Position numbers and translations under genes: made by a program. A stretch of DNA of 64,000 nucleotides from Steinernema hermaphroditum. Lineage: Eukaryota; Nematoda; Chromadorea; Rhabditida; Steinernematidae. How positions within the stretch are numbered: position 1 is the stretch's first letter; each line of letters starts with the position of its first letter. Below the pieces are notes generated by a model, which was not told where the DNA came from, did no database searches, and saw nothing but the letters and a program-made list of their open reading frames with translations. This document shows positions 9,914 through 21,313 of the stretch, piece after piece. The stretch covers positions 6,820,001-6,884,000 of the forward strand of contig CM059625.1 of assembly GCA_030435675.1 (NCBI GenBank). Reading direction: 5' to 3'.

Positions 9914-10408
9914 ACATAGTTGAAAGTGATTACAACAAGAGCTTTAAAAATATATTATGATAGGAACTAATAAGCGTGTTTTGAAACTCACTATCTTTTG
10001 TGTTTGCAAACAGATGTTCTATTACGATAATTTATGTACATTGTAAATAAACTTGCCATACACATTTCATACACACGTTGCAAACACGTCGAGTTTGTGC
10101 GTCTTGGCGTGAACTGTAGTACATGTCATTTGTATATATTTGTTAAAAGACAAAATTTTCTCGAAGCACAAGGTAGGTCGACGAGAGTCAGACGGCAGAC
10201 AGACGTAGGCAACAATCCGCATTCTCGATGACTCGTTGCAATGCATCCCTCTCCGTGGACACGTAAGTTCTACAGAGGGAAACGATCTCTTCGCATAGTG
10301 TAACGTCAGTTTTTCGAACGGGCGCTCTCACAGTGACTCAATAAAATAAAATCTCTTTCCGATCGTTTTATTGCTCAATTATCTTCTACCACCTTTCTGT
10401 ACCTTAAC

Positions 10409-10795
10409 TCACCAAATATGATGTAATCGTCCTGGTCGGACAGCAGTTTCTTTGTCACCTCTTTCATCTTCCCTCTGGGTGTCTATCACCATTCCTTTCG
10501 ATGTTTCTACGATTAAGTAAACGGCTGGAAGCCCTTTCCAAATGATGTCAACAGACAAACCCCAAGAAACGTTATGAAAACCTCTAAGAAACTGAGTGAC
10601 TGATTCACGGCTATGTTTTTCAGCACCGTCCCTCATCTTCGGTTTATTCAAAGACTTGTCGTCCTTTTGTTGTTGTGTTGTTCTCTTGTTGAAGACACGA
10701 AAGGCGGCGCCAGCTGGGCATTTTGCCAAAGGGGTCAGCCAGAACCCGGCAGGCTCCATCAAATAAGGGTAAACAAATGCATCACCTCGGTCCAA
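10409..10795 (-). CDS. Unrecognised open frame in block Z2
   Basis: This is an identical second copy of the minus-strand frame at 3506-3892. Here the neighbouring frame (10759-11145) continues into unique sequence beyond the duplication border at 11012 and remains open. If a real gene exists, this copy is the more likely original. I do not recognise the product. Confidence 0.25.
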   Translation of the reverse strand: MDRGDAFVYPYLMEPAGFWLTPLAKCPAGAAFRVFNKRTTQQQKDDKSLNKPKMRDGAEKHSRESVTQFLRGFHNVSWGLSVDIIWKGLPAVYLIVETSKGMVIDTQREDERGDKETAVRPGRLHHIW

Positions 10796-11012
10796 GAGAA
10801 ACGGTTGCGCAATTGCCGTTCGCTTGTTTTCGGAGGAAGCAAATGCAGGATGACACTTCGCTGTTGTGCAGCATCGCCCCTAGTGGAATGTCCTCGTGAC
10901 ATGGGGCCAACGAACACACGGAGGTGGACGAAAGGTAATTCGCTGGGCGTTCTGATTGGAACACTCGGCCAGAGCCGTTCTTTCAAACAATGTTTCCATC
11001 CGTCATATGCTG

Positions 11013-13680
11013 GTAAACAGCATTGTTGGATAGCGTCGAGAGATAGGTCGTCGAGAAGGGGCGTGATACGACTGGTTTCACGCTCCTTTTTCGACGACCA
11101 CTGCGACATATCTGTGACTCGTGACCATTCTTTTTGCATTTTCATTAACTCCGCACTTACTCAGCCCCTCCATCCTAGTGTAATCCTCATTAACCAGAAG
11201 CTTGCATGCCTAATTTCAGACGTAAGATTGCTTTGACACCGAGAAAGCTGAGAACTCTTTGCCAAAGTCTATCGCCGATCAGCCGTTAATACATAAAAAG
11301 TCGTTGACTCTCAGTCGTGGAGCGCCACGTTTGCGGAACATAAGCAAGGGGAAATAAGCCGTCAGCGACGAAAATTAATGAATGAGCGACGTGAGGGAAC
11401 GCACAAATCTTTCGTTTTCGTGAGGAAGGGGTACCAAACGCCTTTGCGACCCTCAGTCTCGTCACATGTCTGTGATTGCGTTTGCCACTTCGACGATTAG
11501 CTCAACATTATTCTTCCAATTCTTGCTCATTCGAAACCACTTTTTCATTCCCGTTCGCTTAATTACCGTGTTGATATCGGTGGTGACCTCCAGCATGATC
11601 CAGACAGATCTGCTGCCTCTCGAGGTGACGTTCGGCGGTGTCCCGTTATTTTGATCGTGACGAACACCTCCAGTCGTCGCCTCACACCATCGCTCCTCCT
11701 ATCCCGATATCCAGGCGTAAACAAACAGAATGTCGCTGTGCTTCCATTTGCTTATGATTCTTCTAAATCGCGATCGGATGTGCGTAGAGCTCGCCAACGT
11801 TTTCGGCATTTAGCGCTAATAAGTCATCGCTGGAGCTAGTTAGAAATATTGCGAGTAAGTAGCAACGCGAGTAACACAACGACTAACGAATTCCGATCAT
11901 TATTGTGTTACCGTAGTCTTTTCGAACGCATAATGTTAAATATGAAAGTAAGGGAGCGCTACCGTAAGGCATTTACTGTTTCTTTTTGTCTCTCGAACGC
12001 CGAGAATGGTCGCGCGAGAGTCGATCGCGTTTCCGTTGTGCGGATAAATTGTTTATGTAACTGCGCTTCTGTGGAGTGTTTGCATTCAGCACGAATGTAC
12101 TAACAGATTAAATTAAATCGGTCGAATTTACATGACCGTATGTCGTCGTCGTACTCTCGCTGACTGAAACATTGCGTGATGCGTGGACATTCCGTTATCA
12201 TCTGACAATGTGCGGCTGACTGCCCAGTTTGAGAGTTCTTCCGCGTACATTGTCGTTCCACGGTAGGTCGCCCGCCCGCTGTCGCTAGAAACGGCTGTTT
12301 CCTTGCTCGTTTCGCACTAGCCGAGTTTTCCTTGTTCGTAGGGCTGTTCGCCTCCGTTGCCCACTCACAAACGTTCTTGAAGCGCCAAACATTCTGAAAG
12401 GCCAACGTTTCCAATTAACAAATGTTGTTTATCGGTGAATATACGTGCGGAGGACGATGATATATCTTCCGGGGTTTTTTTGCTCGCCTTCCCTCAGCGA
12501 GGTGACAAGGTGCATTTATTATTTATTTATGACTTCGCAAATTAATACTGCCGCTGATTGCGAATAATTCCCAAGAAAAAGGTGGAATGCGGTTCGGAAG
12601 GCGAACGTGTCGTGGTGAGCATTAGGCGGCATGCAACCACTCGGAAATCCACTCTCAGTCCACTCTTTCTTTAATCCTCACGTTGCGCGTCTCGCAGTTA
12701 TTTTGTCTATATTTGCTTCAGCACACTATTCGAATGCTGTGTAATGGCGGGAGGCACGTGCTCTTTGCAAAATAAGGACGCGCTCTCCAATCGATGCACC
12801 GCGCTTGAACTTTACCGCGTCGTCGTGGAAAAACACCTTGCCTAGGTGTTGGCATTTTGTATAAACATGGAGGGCGGCAAAGTCTGCCGATTTTCCATTC
12901 CCGGCTGATTCTTTGCCCCTTTGCTCCTTTGCTCCTTGCTCGTTGCTCGCTGAGCGCTGTTCTCATCTTATATTTTCCATTCATTGTGGTGTTGTTGACG
13001 AATTATTTATATACTATTTGTTATTTTATGCGTTATAATTGTAATTATGTTTGTTGATCAAACAACCTCACTCCTCTCCGGTGCTGGAAAGGTATCGAGT
13101 AATGTCTCATTTTTACAGTGTGTCACTCGTATCCATTTCTCTAATTTCTTCTGTGAAAACCAACTCTGCGACCACGATTTCTCCTGGAACTAAGGTCAAC
13201 AGTGCCGGCGCCTCCGTGCGCACAGGCTGCAGCGGGCACATTGGCACCATGCCGCTTTTCGAAATGTGCTGCTTGCAGACAACATCTTCTCTGCGCGAAG
13301 CCAGCTCTGCACCATACATCCGCGCCCCCGATATCGGTAGGTTTTTGAGAGATGCCGCCGTTGATTCATCTAGCATCAGTCGCTATTCCATTTTGCGTCC
13401 GGCGTTCCATCTTTGCGTTCACTGTTCTGCGACTGACTAATCATGCGAGTTCGCGACTCAGCTGGCGTTGGTAAACGAGTCAAAACAATACGCGTGGGGC
13501 TACTCTCTGCACACGTGATGGTCAGTGGGCAGAAGGTGATTTCTGGACGTCACCATCTCCGGGTACCCCGGCATTCTTATCAACTTCGGTCCAAATACGC
13601 TAGTTTTCGCGATTGAGTCGGTGTTTTCGTATTGCTTATATATCTTTTTATAACGACTAATTCCAGAGTCTGATATCCAC
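11013..13680. other. Intergenic stretch without a recognised gene
   Basis: About 2.7 kb with only short, unrecognised open frames on both strands (the longest is 129 codons at 13051-13440 on +). Codon-like composition is weak and no conserved motif is visible. It probably contains the promoter of the gene starting at 13681. Confidence 0.5.
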
Positions 13681-14538
13681 ATGGCTGACAAAGGCCTCGA
13701 ACCGAACGAAAGTAATTTGGCCCCGAGCAATATGGTAACGATGTGCTGCACTCGGAACTCGATCTTATTTCTCATTTAGGACTCTTCTATGAAGAAAACG
13801 GTCCGTTTCAACGCGGGTACAACATCAAGCTCAACTGATCTCCTTAACCTCATTCAATTCTATCGGGATTCAGATGATAAAGAAACCGTCGATCACTGGA
13901 TTAATATCTATGAGGAGCACAAGAACAGCATTCAGCAGTCCTCCCCCACTAACTTGTGTAAATCAAGTATGTACAGATTCCGCAGTATGTCGCCATTTAC
14001 ATTACTCAACAAATACTTCGTAGTGGACTGTCTCAGGTTGTGTCAGGCGTCGCCTGTGAGTCACAGGGACGCCAGACACTACCCACTCTTGCGAAATGTG
14101 CTGGTGAAAAGTTTTCGAAAGAATAGTTTTCGTTTATTATATTTATGTGAATATTTAATGCCGATTTCCAGAATCAAATATTCGAGTAAATTTAGTATAT
14201 CGCGGACTGTTTAGAATTCGAGAGTGTTGACGACCTTCTCAACCACAGCAACAATTCCTCGCTCTCAAAAGATTCGAAGAGCTCACTCCCCCAATATCTC
14301 GTAAATCGCTCCATGGATCGTTTGCCAACTGGCAAAGAAAATACCGGTTGTTTGGGTAGGCTGCCGTTTCTCTTTTCATGTAACTCATCTCGACGTACTT
14401 TCAGAGAAGTGTCGATCTGCGGATTTTCCCGGCCACATTCAACCAGTTCAGCAAAAGCTCTCGCGATCCAAAGAAATGCCCAACATCGCTGATGTTTCAG
14501 ACGACGAAGCGTCTCACAACCTTATCCATTACGACTAA
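13681..14538 (+). CDS. Small unknown protein with PP1-docking and KEN-box motifs
   Basis: Four exons (13681-13734, 13780-13966, 14215-14346, 14405-14538) splice in frame to 168 residues. No family is recognised. Residues KKTVRFN, about 24-30, fit the RVxF consensus by which regulatory subunits bind protein phosphatase 1. A KEN tripeptide (PTGKENT) lies near residue 123 and fits the APC/C degron consensus. The protein is hydrophilic and rich in Ser and Asp, with acidic patches (DVSDDEA) near the C-terminus, and has no signal peptide. A PP1 regulator or a cell-cycle-regulated protein is a reasonable guess, but both motifs are short and could be chance. An acceptor-like TTCCAG lies 15 nt upstream of the ATG, which suggests trans-splicing. 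Confidence 0.7.
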
Positions 14539-15073
14539 ATCCTTCTGGAAAGTTATTGTTAATACGGGAAATTCAACTGACAGTCGAGGCTGAACATATA
14601 TAATATTTATCTATATTGTGCGATATATGTTAAGCATTTTGTTGCTGGCAAAGCACATCTAGGACTTGAGGGTCTATGAGTGTGTTTTTGCATTTGTCCC
14701 AATAAACGTAAGTCGCAATAAACCTTCGTGAAATCACATGGAGTGGGTTACATATCTGAGTTGTCTTCATTTGTCCACCAAGGTTTGTTAACCAAGCAAC
14801 GGTAGGGTATCATGCAGCGACCACTTGTTGACTTCCTCAGAAGCGAGATTGTCTGTACCTACACTAGTTACATAAATATAGTAAGCCAACTCAGTGCTGA
14901 AGTAGAAATTGCACCAATTTGCGCACTTGTCCCTCCCATTGCAAACCAACCGTACAAAGCAAATCCAACAATTATTATCCATTAAAAGCATCATCGGACA
15001 AACTTATCAATTATCAACGGCAAAACATCAACAAATGGTAAAGCAGAGAAAAGCAGTCGTCAACAGGCGATCA
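14539..15073. other. Intergenic, between convergent genes
   Basis: This is the 3' flank of the PP1-docking gene and of CCT4. AATAAA-like signals occur (for example at 14700-14707). No gene was recognised. Confidence 0.5.
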
Positions 15074-16964
15074 TTAGCGCGCGGCGAGCACCTGGAAAGG
15101 AAGGTTTGATGGGTTAGTAATTTCGACAGGAACTTACAATATCGTCAATCTTCAAAATCGAGCGAATACATTCAGCCGCCTGCTTAACAGCACTTGATGT
15201 CACAAGGAGAGGCTGCAGAACGTCTTCCTCGCGGATATCAGTAACGTATCCCTGAAGCAAAGGAAGTAACATCACTAGTTATCCGCAGCTACTACCTTGC
15301 GAACATTCACTCCATAATCTTTGCACCCATCCGCATGCTTGTTACGCAGTTCAGTCACAGTAGAAATCGGTGACAGACCAGCATTTTCTGCGAGAGTGTA
15401 GGGAATTAATTCGAGAGCATCAGCAAATGCCCTCCAGCAGTAATGCTCAGCCCCCAGCTTCGATTGAGCTACATGCCTTAGATGCACGGCAATTTCCATT
15501 TCAGGGGCTCCGCCACCAGGGATCAAGGCTCGCTTCTTGACCAGGCAACGAACAACGCAAAGGGCGTCGTGAAGCGAACGCTCGGCTTCTTCCAGCACAA
15601 GTTTATTCGAACCGCGGACGAGAATAGATACTGCCTGCCCAGGATTTTGCACACCAGTAACCTAAGTACAGGACAATTAATTACGCGACGAAAACAGGAA
15701 ACTACCTGGATAAGTTTTCCATCTCCGGCAGAGATCTCCTCAACAAGATCAGCTGTACCTAACGCTTCAGCAGTGAAATGATCAACGGATGCAACAGGTC
15801 GGCATCCGAGAATCTTGGAATAGAATTCGATATCGTCACGCTCGATGTCTTTGACGACCATTATCTTCATCTTGGCGAAGAAGTGAAGCGCCATTTCACT
15901 TATTGCGTCACGAAGAATGGACTTTTGAATCAGGAGAACATTGCAGCCAGCTTTCTTAATTTGCTTGCAGATATCGAGGGTGTACGCACGTTCCTCCTTT
16001 AGGGCACGGTCCATCTGGGCATAGTCGGAGATGATGACTTGGTTTTCGAGCTAAAATGGTTTAATTACGTGAGAACCATTGGCGCAGCACCTACATCAGT
16101 TTTTGGAGGGGAAATCTGGAACTGGATAAGACCGATTTTGGCCTTTTCCACACGAGTAGGGCCACCTCTTCCCATGGAGCGTTGATCAATAAGGGCTCCG
16201 TTAATGAGCTGAGATTCTTCAACAGTTTCTCCGATCTTTTTCACAATCTTGATCATGTTCAAGTTCACGTTTGTGTCTTCGGGAGACTGCATGATTTTCT
16301 TTACAGCGTTAACTGCCATGGGGGCGAGCAGCCATGAATGTTGCGATACTACCTAAACATTGCACCCGTTCAATATATGCTTGTCGTCGTATGATGCACC
16401 TTCGAATTCAAACTGGTGCTGGCAATCTTCACCAACTGCTCATCGTCGTCGAAATCAACAGGGTAGGACATGTTATCAAGGATGTCTTCAGCTTCTGATG
16501 CTGCCCGCTGGAATGATTCTGAGATGGTGGTCGGATGAATTCCCTTGGCCAGGAGTTTATCCGCAGCATCAAGCAAAGCTCCAGCCATAACCACGACGGT
16601 GGTGGTGCCATCACCAGCTTCCACATCCTGAGCCTTGGACAATTCGACAAGCTGAAATTGGAAGGTCGTGATATATTCACAATTTGCGCACACAACGTAC
16701 CATCTTAGCGGTCGGATGAATTACAGACATCTGATTCAAGATAGTGGCTCCATCGTTCGTAATGGTGACATCGCCATTACCGCTTTGGATCATTTTGTCC
16801 ATTCCACGAGGACCCAGGCTTGTTCTAATGGCGTCAGCAACGGCCTTCGCTGCGACGATGTTGCTGTTGCGCACACTCTCCGGCTTATCCTTATCTTTGA
16901 ACTGCTTGCCCTTAGCAGAAACAGCACCAGCTGGCGCGCTCGCAGGTTTGGTTGAAGGGGCCAT
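15074..16964 (-). CDS. cct-4: T-complex protein 1 subunit delta (CCT4)
   Basis: Seven exons (16701-16964, 16400-16651, 16095-16352, 15706-16050, 15296-15661, 15138-15251, 15074-15091) give 538 residues, against 539 in human CCT4. This is one of eight subunits of the cytosolic chaperonin that folds actin, tubulin and WD40 proteins using ATP. Visible hallmarks are [12 protein letters not shown] and [10 protein letters not shown], the nucleotide motif [25 protein letters not shown], the apical segment, LIPGGGAPE, and the C-terminal SILKIDDI. All six introns are phase 0. An acceptor TTCAG lies 3 nt before the ATG. It is divergent from the zinc-finger gene, with a 458-bp shared upstream region. 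Confidence 0.98.
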
Positions 16965-17422
16965 GTCCTGAATCCGAAATCGCGTAAATCAGATATCAAG
17001 TGCAATGAAAAAGAACGCCTGTGCACGAATCGCGGAAACAATTTAATTCCTTGAGATCAAATTACAGCAAAATGCAAACAACGCTACACGATACGTAGGC
17101 GCAGTTCCCTCAATGAATCCTTAATTCAAAAATGCGGGCATTAGACTGGACACTCAGAAAACCATAGTTTCCCGAATGTTCCAAAACTGCGGCAGATGGA
17201 CTACCGTATATCAAAAGCAAATGAAGAGACTCCGTTGCAGGACAGGCACTCATCGATAAACTTCGTCTTTTTCCATTGGAAATGGCGAGCGAGCGTTTGA
17301 ATGACTGCGATACGGGCAAGGAAACCGCCAAAACGGTTAGCCTTTTCAGCGATTTTCAATGTAATTGCGCGCAGTAAACAGTTTAAACAGTGTACTCTTT
17401 AAGACCCAAAAACAAAGAAACC
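16965..17422. other. Divergent intergenic region
   Basis: 458 bp separate the starts of CCT4 (-) and the zinc-finger gene (+), so both promoters should lie here. No clear TATA box was seen. Confidence 0.4.
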
Positions 17423-19144
17423 ATGTCCTCTGTGCATAGCGATTCGCTCGAGCTCGACGATATCGATTTGATCGAAGAATTCCTCGTCGATGAGCCGAGC
17501 ACTTCATCCGATGGAGGACGAACCTCCGCTCCGAAAGCACAGTCGGTGGATTCGACTGGTACGTCAGATTAGTTGAAGAAACACTTTTATAGTACAAGAG
17601 AAACATCGCAAAATATTTTCAATGTACCGTCACTAATTCACGAATCACTTTTTATTCGATAGAAGACTGTTAAGCAACTCTTTAAAATTACTTTTTGGAA
17701 ACTTTACAGAATACGACATCACACCGACAACGGCTGAATCCTCCGGCAGTGCACCCAGTTTACCTCACCCGCCATACATTAATGATAACGCAGTGTATGG
17801 GGGCGATGTACTGTACAAAGACGAAAAAGGAAATTTATACCGCGTCGTATCGCCTATGATGTTCAATGAATCGCTTTCGAAGGTGGACGGTAATCGAAGT
17901 TATAGTGGGCGCTTATGCAAAAAGATGCCTTTTAGACGGTAAGGCGAATGGAAAGGAAGCTGAAGAAGAACAGTGTGAAAAGGATTCAGAGTCGAAGGAG
18001 GATTCAGAGATCCCGTCTGCTTCAGCAGTGCGTGGTTCAAACTCTTTTCATCGCAATACTCATCAATTTTCGACCACGAAAGGGCACGCGCTCTATCCAC
18101 TCAAAGCGTTTTACCTACAAGTAGGCGATCGCCGTCTTCGTTTCAAATCAGTGAGGCTGTCAGGTAGCCACATTATCTGAAAACATTTCTATCCAGAACG
18201 ATTCAGGAAACGAGAAACTTCGATGCGATGAGTGCAAAACGGCGTTCTCTTGCAGAGCCAGCATGATGAGGCATAATGCCGCAGTCCACCCTGAATTAGT
18301 ATACGAATGCCCCTATTGCGATCGAAGTTTTCTACAACAACACACACTTGATAATCACAAAAGAACACATATGAGTTCGTTTTCCGCCGAAAGCATTCAA
18401 GGAGGGTTTGTTTGTTGCAGTGGAGAAACGATATCAATGTCATCTTTGCCCAAAGCGATTCGTGAAGCAGTCAAACTTCTTGATCCACACAAAACTTCAC
18501 GCAACGGGAGACCGCAACTTCTGTCCCGAATGCGATAAGTGGTTCCCCGAAGAGGAAGCGATGCTGTCTCATAGCGTAGGAATGGCTATGCATAAGGAAA
18601 TTAGTGTAGTGTCTTTAGGCTCACTGCGCCCAACGAGTACGGCGGATGGAATCGCCAGATCTTACTGAGCCAGAAGATCAGGATCAGTTCCAGTACGCTA
18701 GTGAAAGCAAGGTGAGCTACAGTCAACTCATATGGAGATTATTAACAAAAACGAATGAACATCTTCTCAAAGGAACATTTTTAGAACTGGGACAATAAAC
18801 CAACTCAGAACGCTAAAATCTTCCCGTGTGAGTATTGCGGACGAGTCTTCGCTCAAACTCAGGCTTTGGCAAGTCACATTCGTGCGCATCGAGCACGCGA
18901 AACCTGCACTATATGCAAGAGCCAATTCCAAGACGGGTCCGTTTCGCTATGCAACGGTCGCATGTAAATGTGGTTTTTTAGAATTTCCTTGAGAAGACAC
19001 AAAATTCTAAAACATAGTAGCAATTTCTCCATCGATCTCCTGAATCGAACTCAACTCATGTCGGAGTTTCCCCCAAAAACAAACGCCTCAGAAGAAAAGC
19101 GAGACGAGGAAGTTTATGATTCGACTCCAGCGAGTTTCACATAA
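17423..19144 (+). CDS. C2H2 zinc-finger protein
   Basis: At least seven exons (17423-17558, 17710-17889, 17936-18150, 18197-18374, 18421-18573, then about 18621-18710 and 18786-19144 with one further intron) splice in frame. An acidic N-terminus (LELDDIDLIEEFLVDE) is followed by about five C2H2-type fingers: CDECKTAF, CPYCDRSFLQQHTLDNHKRTH, CHLCPKRFVKQSNFLIHTKLH, CPECDKWF and CEYCGRVFAQTQALASHIRAH. A last finger CTICKSQF is split by an intron before LRRHKILKH. Such arrays bind DNA, so this is probably a nuclear transcription factor; the target is unknown. The stop at 19142-19144 is only 25 bp from the stop of the convergent aminopeptidase gene. Confidence 0.85.
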
Positions 19145-19169
19145 TCTTTCGTTTATCTAGATCGATTGT

Positions 19170-21313
19170 TCAATACCGATAAATTAATTGATAATACACG
19201 GTATGATTTCTATTGAAAGCAATGGTAGCGGAGTTATTGGAAGAAGAGACCTAAATGAGGGCATGGCGGGTAACGGTAGCAGAGCGCTTCAAACCTCGTC
19301 GATTCCGATGACTAACTGCCCATCGCTTGGGATCCAATACAGCTGTTCTGTGTCGAATTCGTCATCGAGGGCTTCTATCCAAATTGGAATTTGCCATCTG
19401 GTGCTGGAGTCACCGACTTTTGGAGTCTGCGTGAAACAGAATTGATTTGTCGTTCGATCGAAGTCAACAAAAATGAGCGGATGACTGCCTTGGAAAAGCC
19501 AACTTTTAAGGAAGATCGTTCCATTAAAAGATAAGCCCTGAATGTTAAGTTAATGTTGAGAATGAGATATATGATGTACCTCTGTGACACTATCCAGTAA
19601 AGAGAAGAATTTTTCTGTGTTCGCTGTACCAAACTGGTTCATTCTGACGTAGTTTCTGAGGAGTGTGCGCATACGACGGACCCCTATCACATCTTCCAGC
19701 ATCCTTAAGATCGCCGCGCCTTTTGCATAGACAATCCGAGGAATGGCTGTCGCCCACTTGGGTGACACGATCGGGTCTTCGGTTATGTCGTTGACAACGT
19801 TATGTCTAGAATATCGGAAAACATAATGGTCCTTGCTAGTGTTTGCCGGTTTCTCTTACTGAAATGGATGCGCAGTTGACAGATACGACGTCAAAGACTC
19901 AGAAAGCCAGATGTCATCCCACCATTCCTTAATGTGTTATTAACCTACATACGTGTGTTTTGCCTACCATAGTCACAAGGTTTCCAAACCTAAGCTGGCA
20001 TATAAGATTAAAAAACGATAGGATCGCACTCACCATTGGTGCGTCATCTCGTGAAATAGGGTTTTGCCAAATCTGATCTGTGAAGATTCGTCATCGGCTG
20101 GCCAAAGCTACGATGTCATTTTTCATCCCATAAAATACTAATAAACATACTCTGTCGCTGATATAGAGCAATCCCGCATTTTCCATCCCATTCAGCTCGA
20201 GCGGAAGAAATATGATGTGGAGACGAGTGCCAGGGTCGATTAGCAAATAGTCCGTCATTTCTGACTTTAAAATTATTGAGAAGGAACATCCTCAGTGGAC
20301 AAGAAGGCCGGTTACCTGGAAACGCGACATGTGGCCGATAATGTGTTGTGCGGTGTTGTTCCAGTCGGAAATATCCGAAAACCGCCAGATACAGATCTCG
20401 TCAATAAGGAAATCATCTGGTGCACAACTCGAGATGAACTGTCCGATAACGATGGTAAAAAGATAGGTCGAGATTGGCGGACTTTTGTCGAAGGTCCAAA
20501 TAGTGAGCCGATCATTCCATTCAAATTTATGGCCATTCGTGTTGGAGAGTGCGACATAGCTGAGAGTAGAACGGGTGACAGGGACGCACTTTGCACCTAC
20601 TTCTGCTGCGCGAGACCATCGGTGAGCCAAAGTTGTAGGACGAAAAACGCTTTAAATCCAGGCTCATCAAAGCACGGAAACATTCTCCTTGCGTTTGACG
20701 GTTCGAAGAGAGTGTAGAACCAGACGTCTCTTTTCTACGGAATGCGAGAAGTGAACAATGAACCTCGATGTGTACCTCGTTGTTCCTACGGACAAAACCG
20801 CTTTCGCTCGTCGAAAACATTCCTTTAAACCATATTTTGAGATAAGTAACGTATCCTTTTTCTATGGTATACGGCAGTGCAAAACGAGCAGTGAAGGTGT
20901 CGAAGTCGAGAGTAGGTTTCCCTAGGTTCATACTTAGATTTCTGAGTTTGTCTTCGAGGTAACTGTTCTAAAGCATGAGTTACTTTCTATCGAAAAAAAC
21001 GGCAAACTAACTGTAATCTGAAGGTAAAGCGGATTAACACTGATGATAATCTCATCACTCGGTTCCTGGCACTGGATCTCTATTGTAACCTATAAAAGCT
21101 CATAAATGAAGTTAGAAATGACCTTACTTGTCCTTTTGTGAAGTCCTCCTTGTCAGAAACCGTTAGCTTGAGGTCATAGACGATTGGCCGAAAAGTTTTC
21201 GGCAGACGATAGCTATGATTATAGTTCTCGATCTTCTGCACCGCATCGACGGAAGGAATTTTGCTCGAAAAGAGCAAAAGAAGCGAGAGAGAGCAAACGA
21301 AGTGCACCCACAT
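19170..21313 (-). CDS. M1-family zinc aminopeptidase, C-terminally truncated
   Basis: The start MWVHFVCSLSLLLLF is a signal peptide, so the enzyme is secreted or membrane-bound. Then follow PSNARRMFPCFDEPGFKA, the exopeptidase motif as GMENAGLLYISD (usual form GAMEN), the zinc site HEMTHQWFGNLVT (HExxH, about 20040-20070), and the third zinc ligand in WLSESLTSYL. After IVYAKGAAILRML, RWQIPIWIEALDDE and YWIPSDGQLVIGIDE, a short last exon (RNHTVYYQLIYRY) ends at a stop at 19170-19172. Family members normally have another 300 or so residues (the ERAP1_C-like helical domain), absent here. An intron-free reading would stop at 19289, also truncated. The catalytic residues are present. An acceptor TTTTAG lies 3 nt before the ATG. 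Confidence 0.9.

Larger units (their letters stand above)
8975..11012 (+). repeat. Segmental duplication, copy 3 (blocks X2, Y3 and Z2)
   Basis: This is the longest copy and contains all three blocks in the order X-Y-Z, about 2.04 kb. The X part continues to the left into further FARSA sequence (8801-8974) that copy 2 lacks. Y3 differs from Y2 at only one position I could find (GGGCGCTC against GGGCGTTC near the end). Z2 ends at 11012, where copy 1 instead joins X1. Confidence 0.92.

Noticed and set aside
17110..17331. Minus frame of 73 codons upstream of CCT4
   Set aside because: It has no motif, no splice context linking it to CCT4, and lies in the divergent promoter region.
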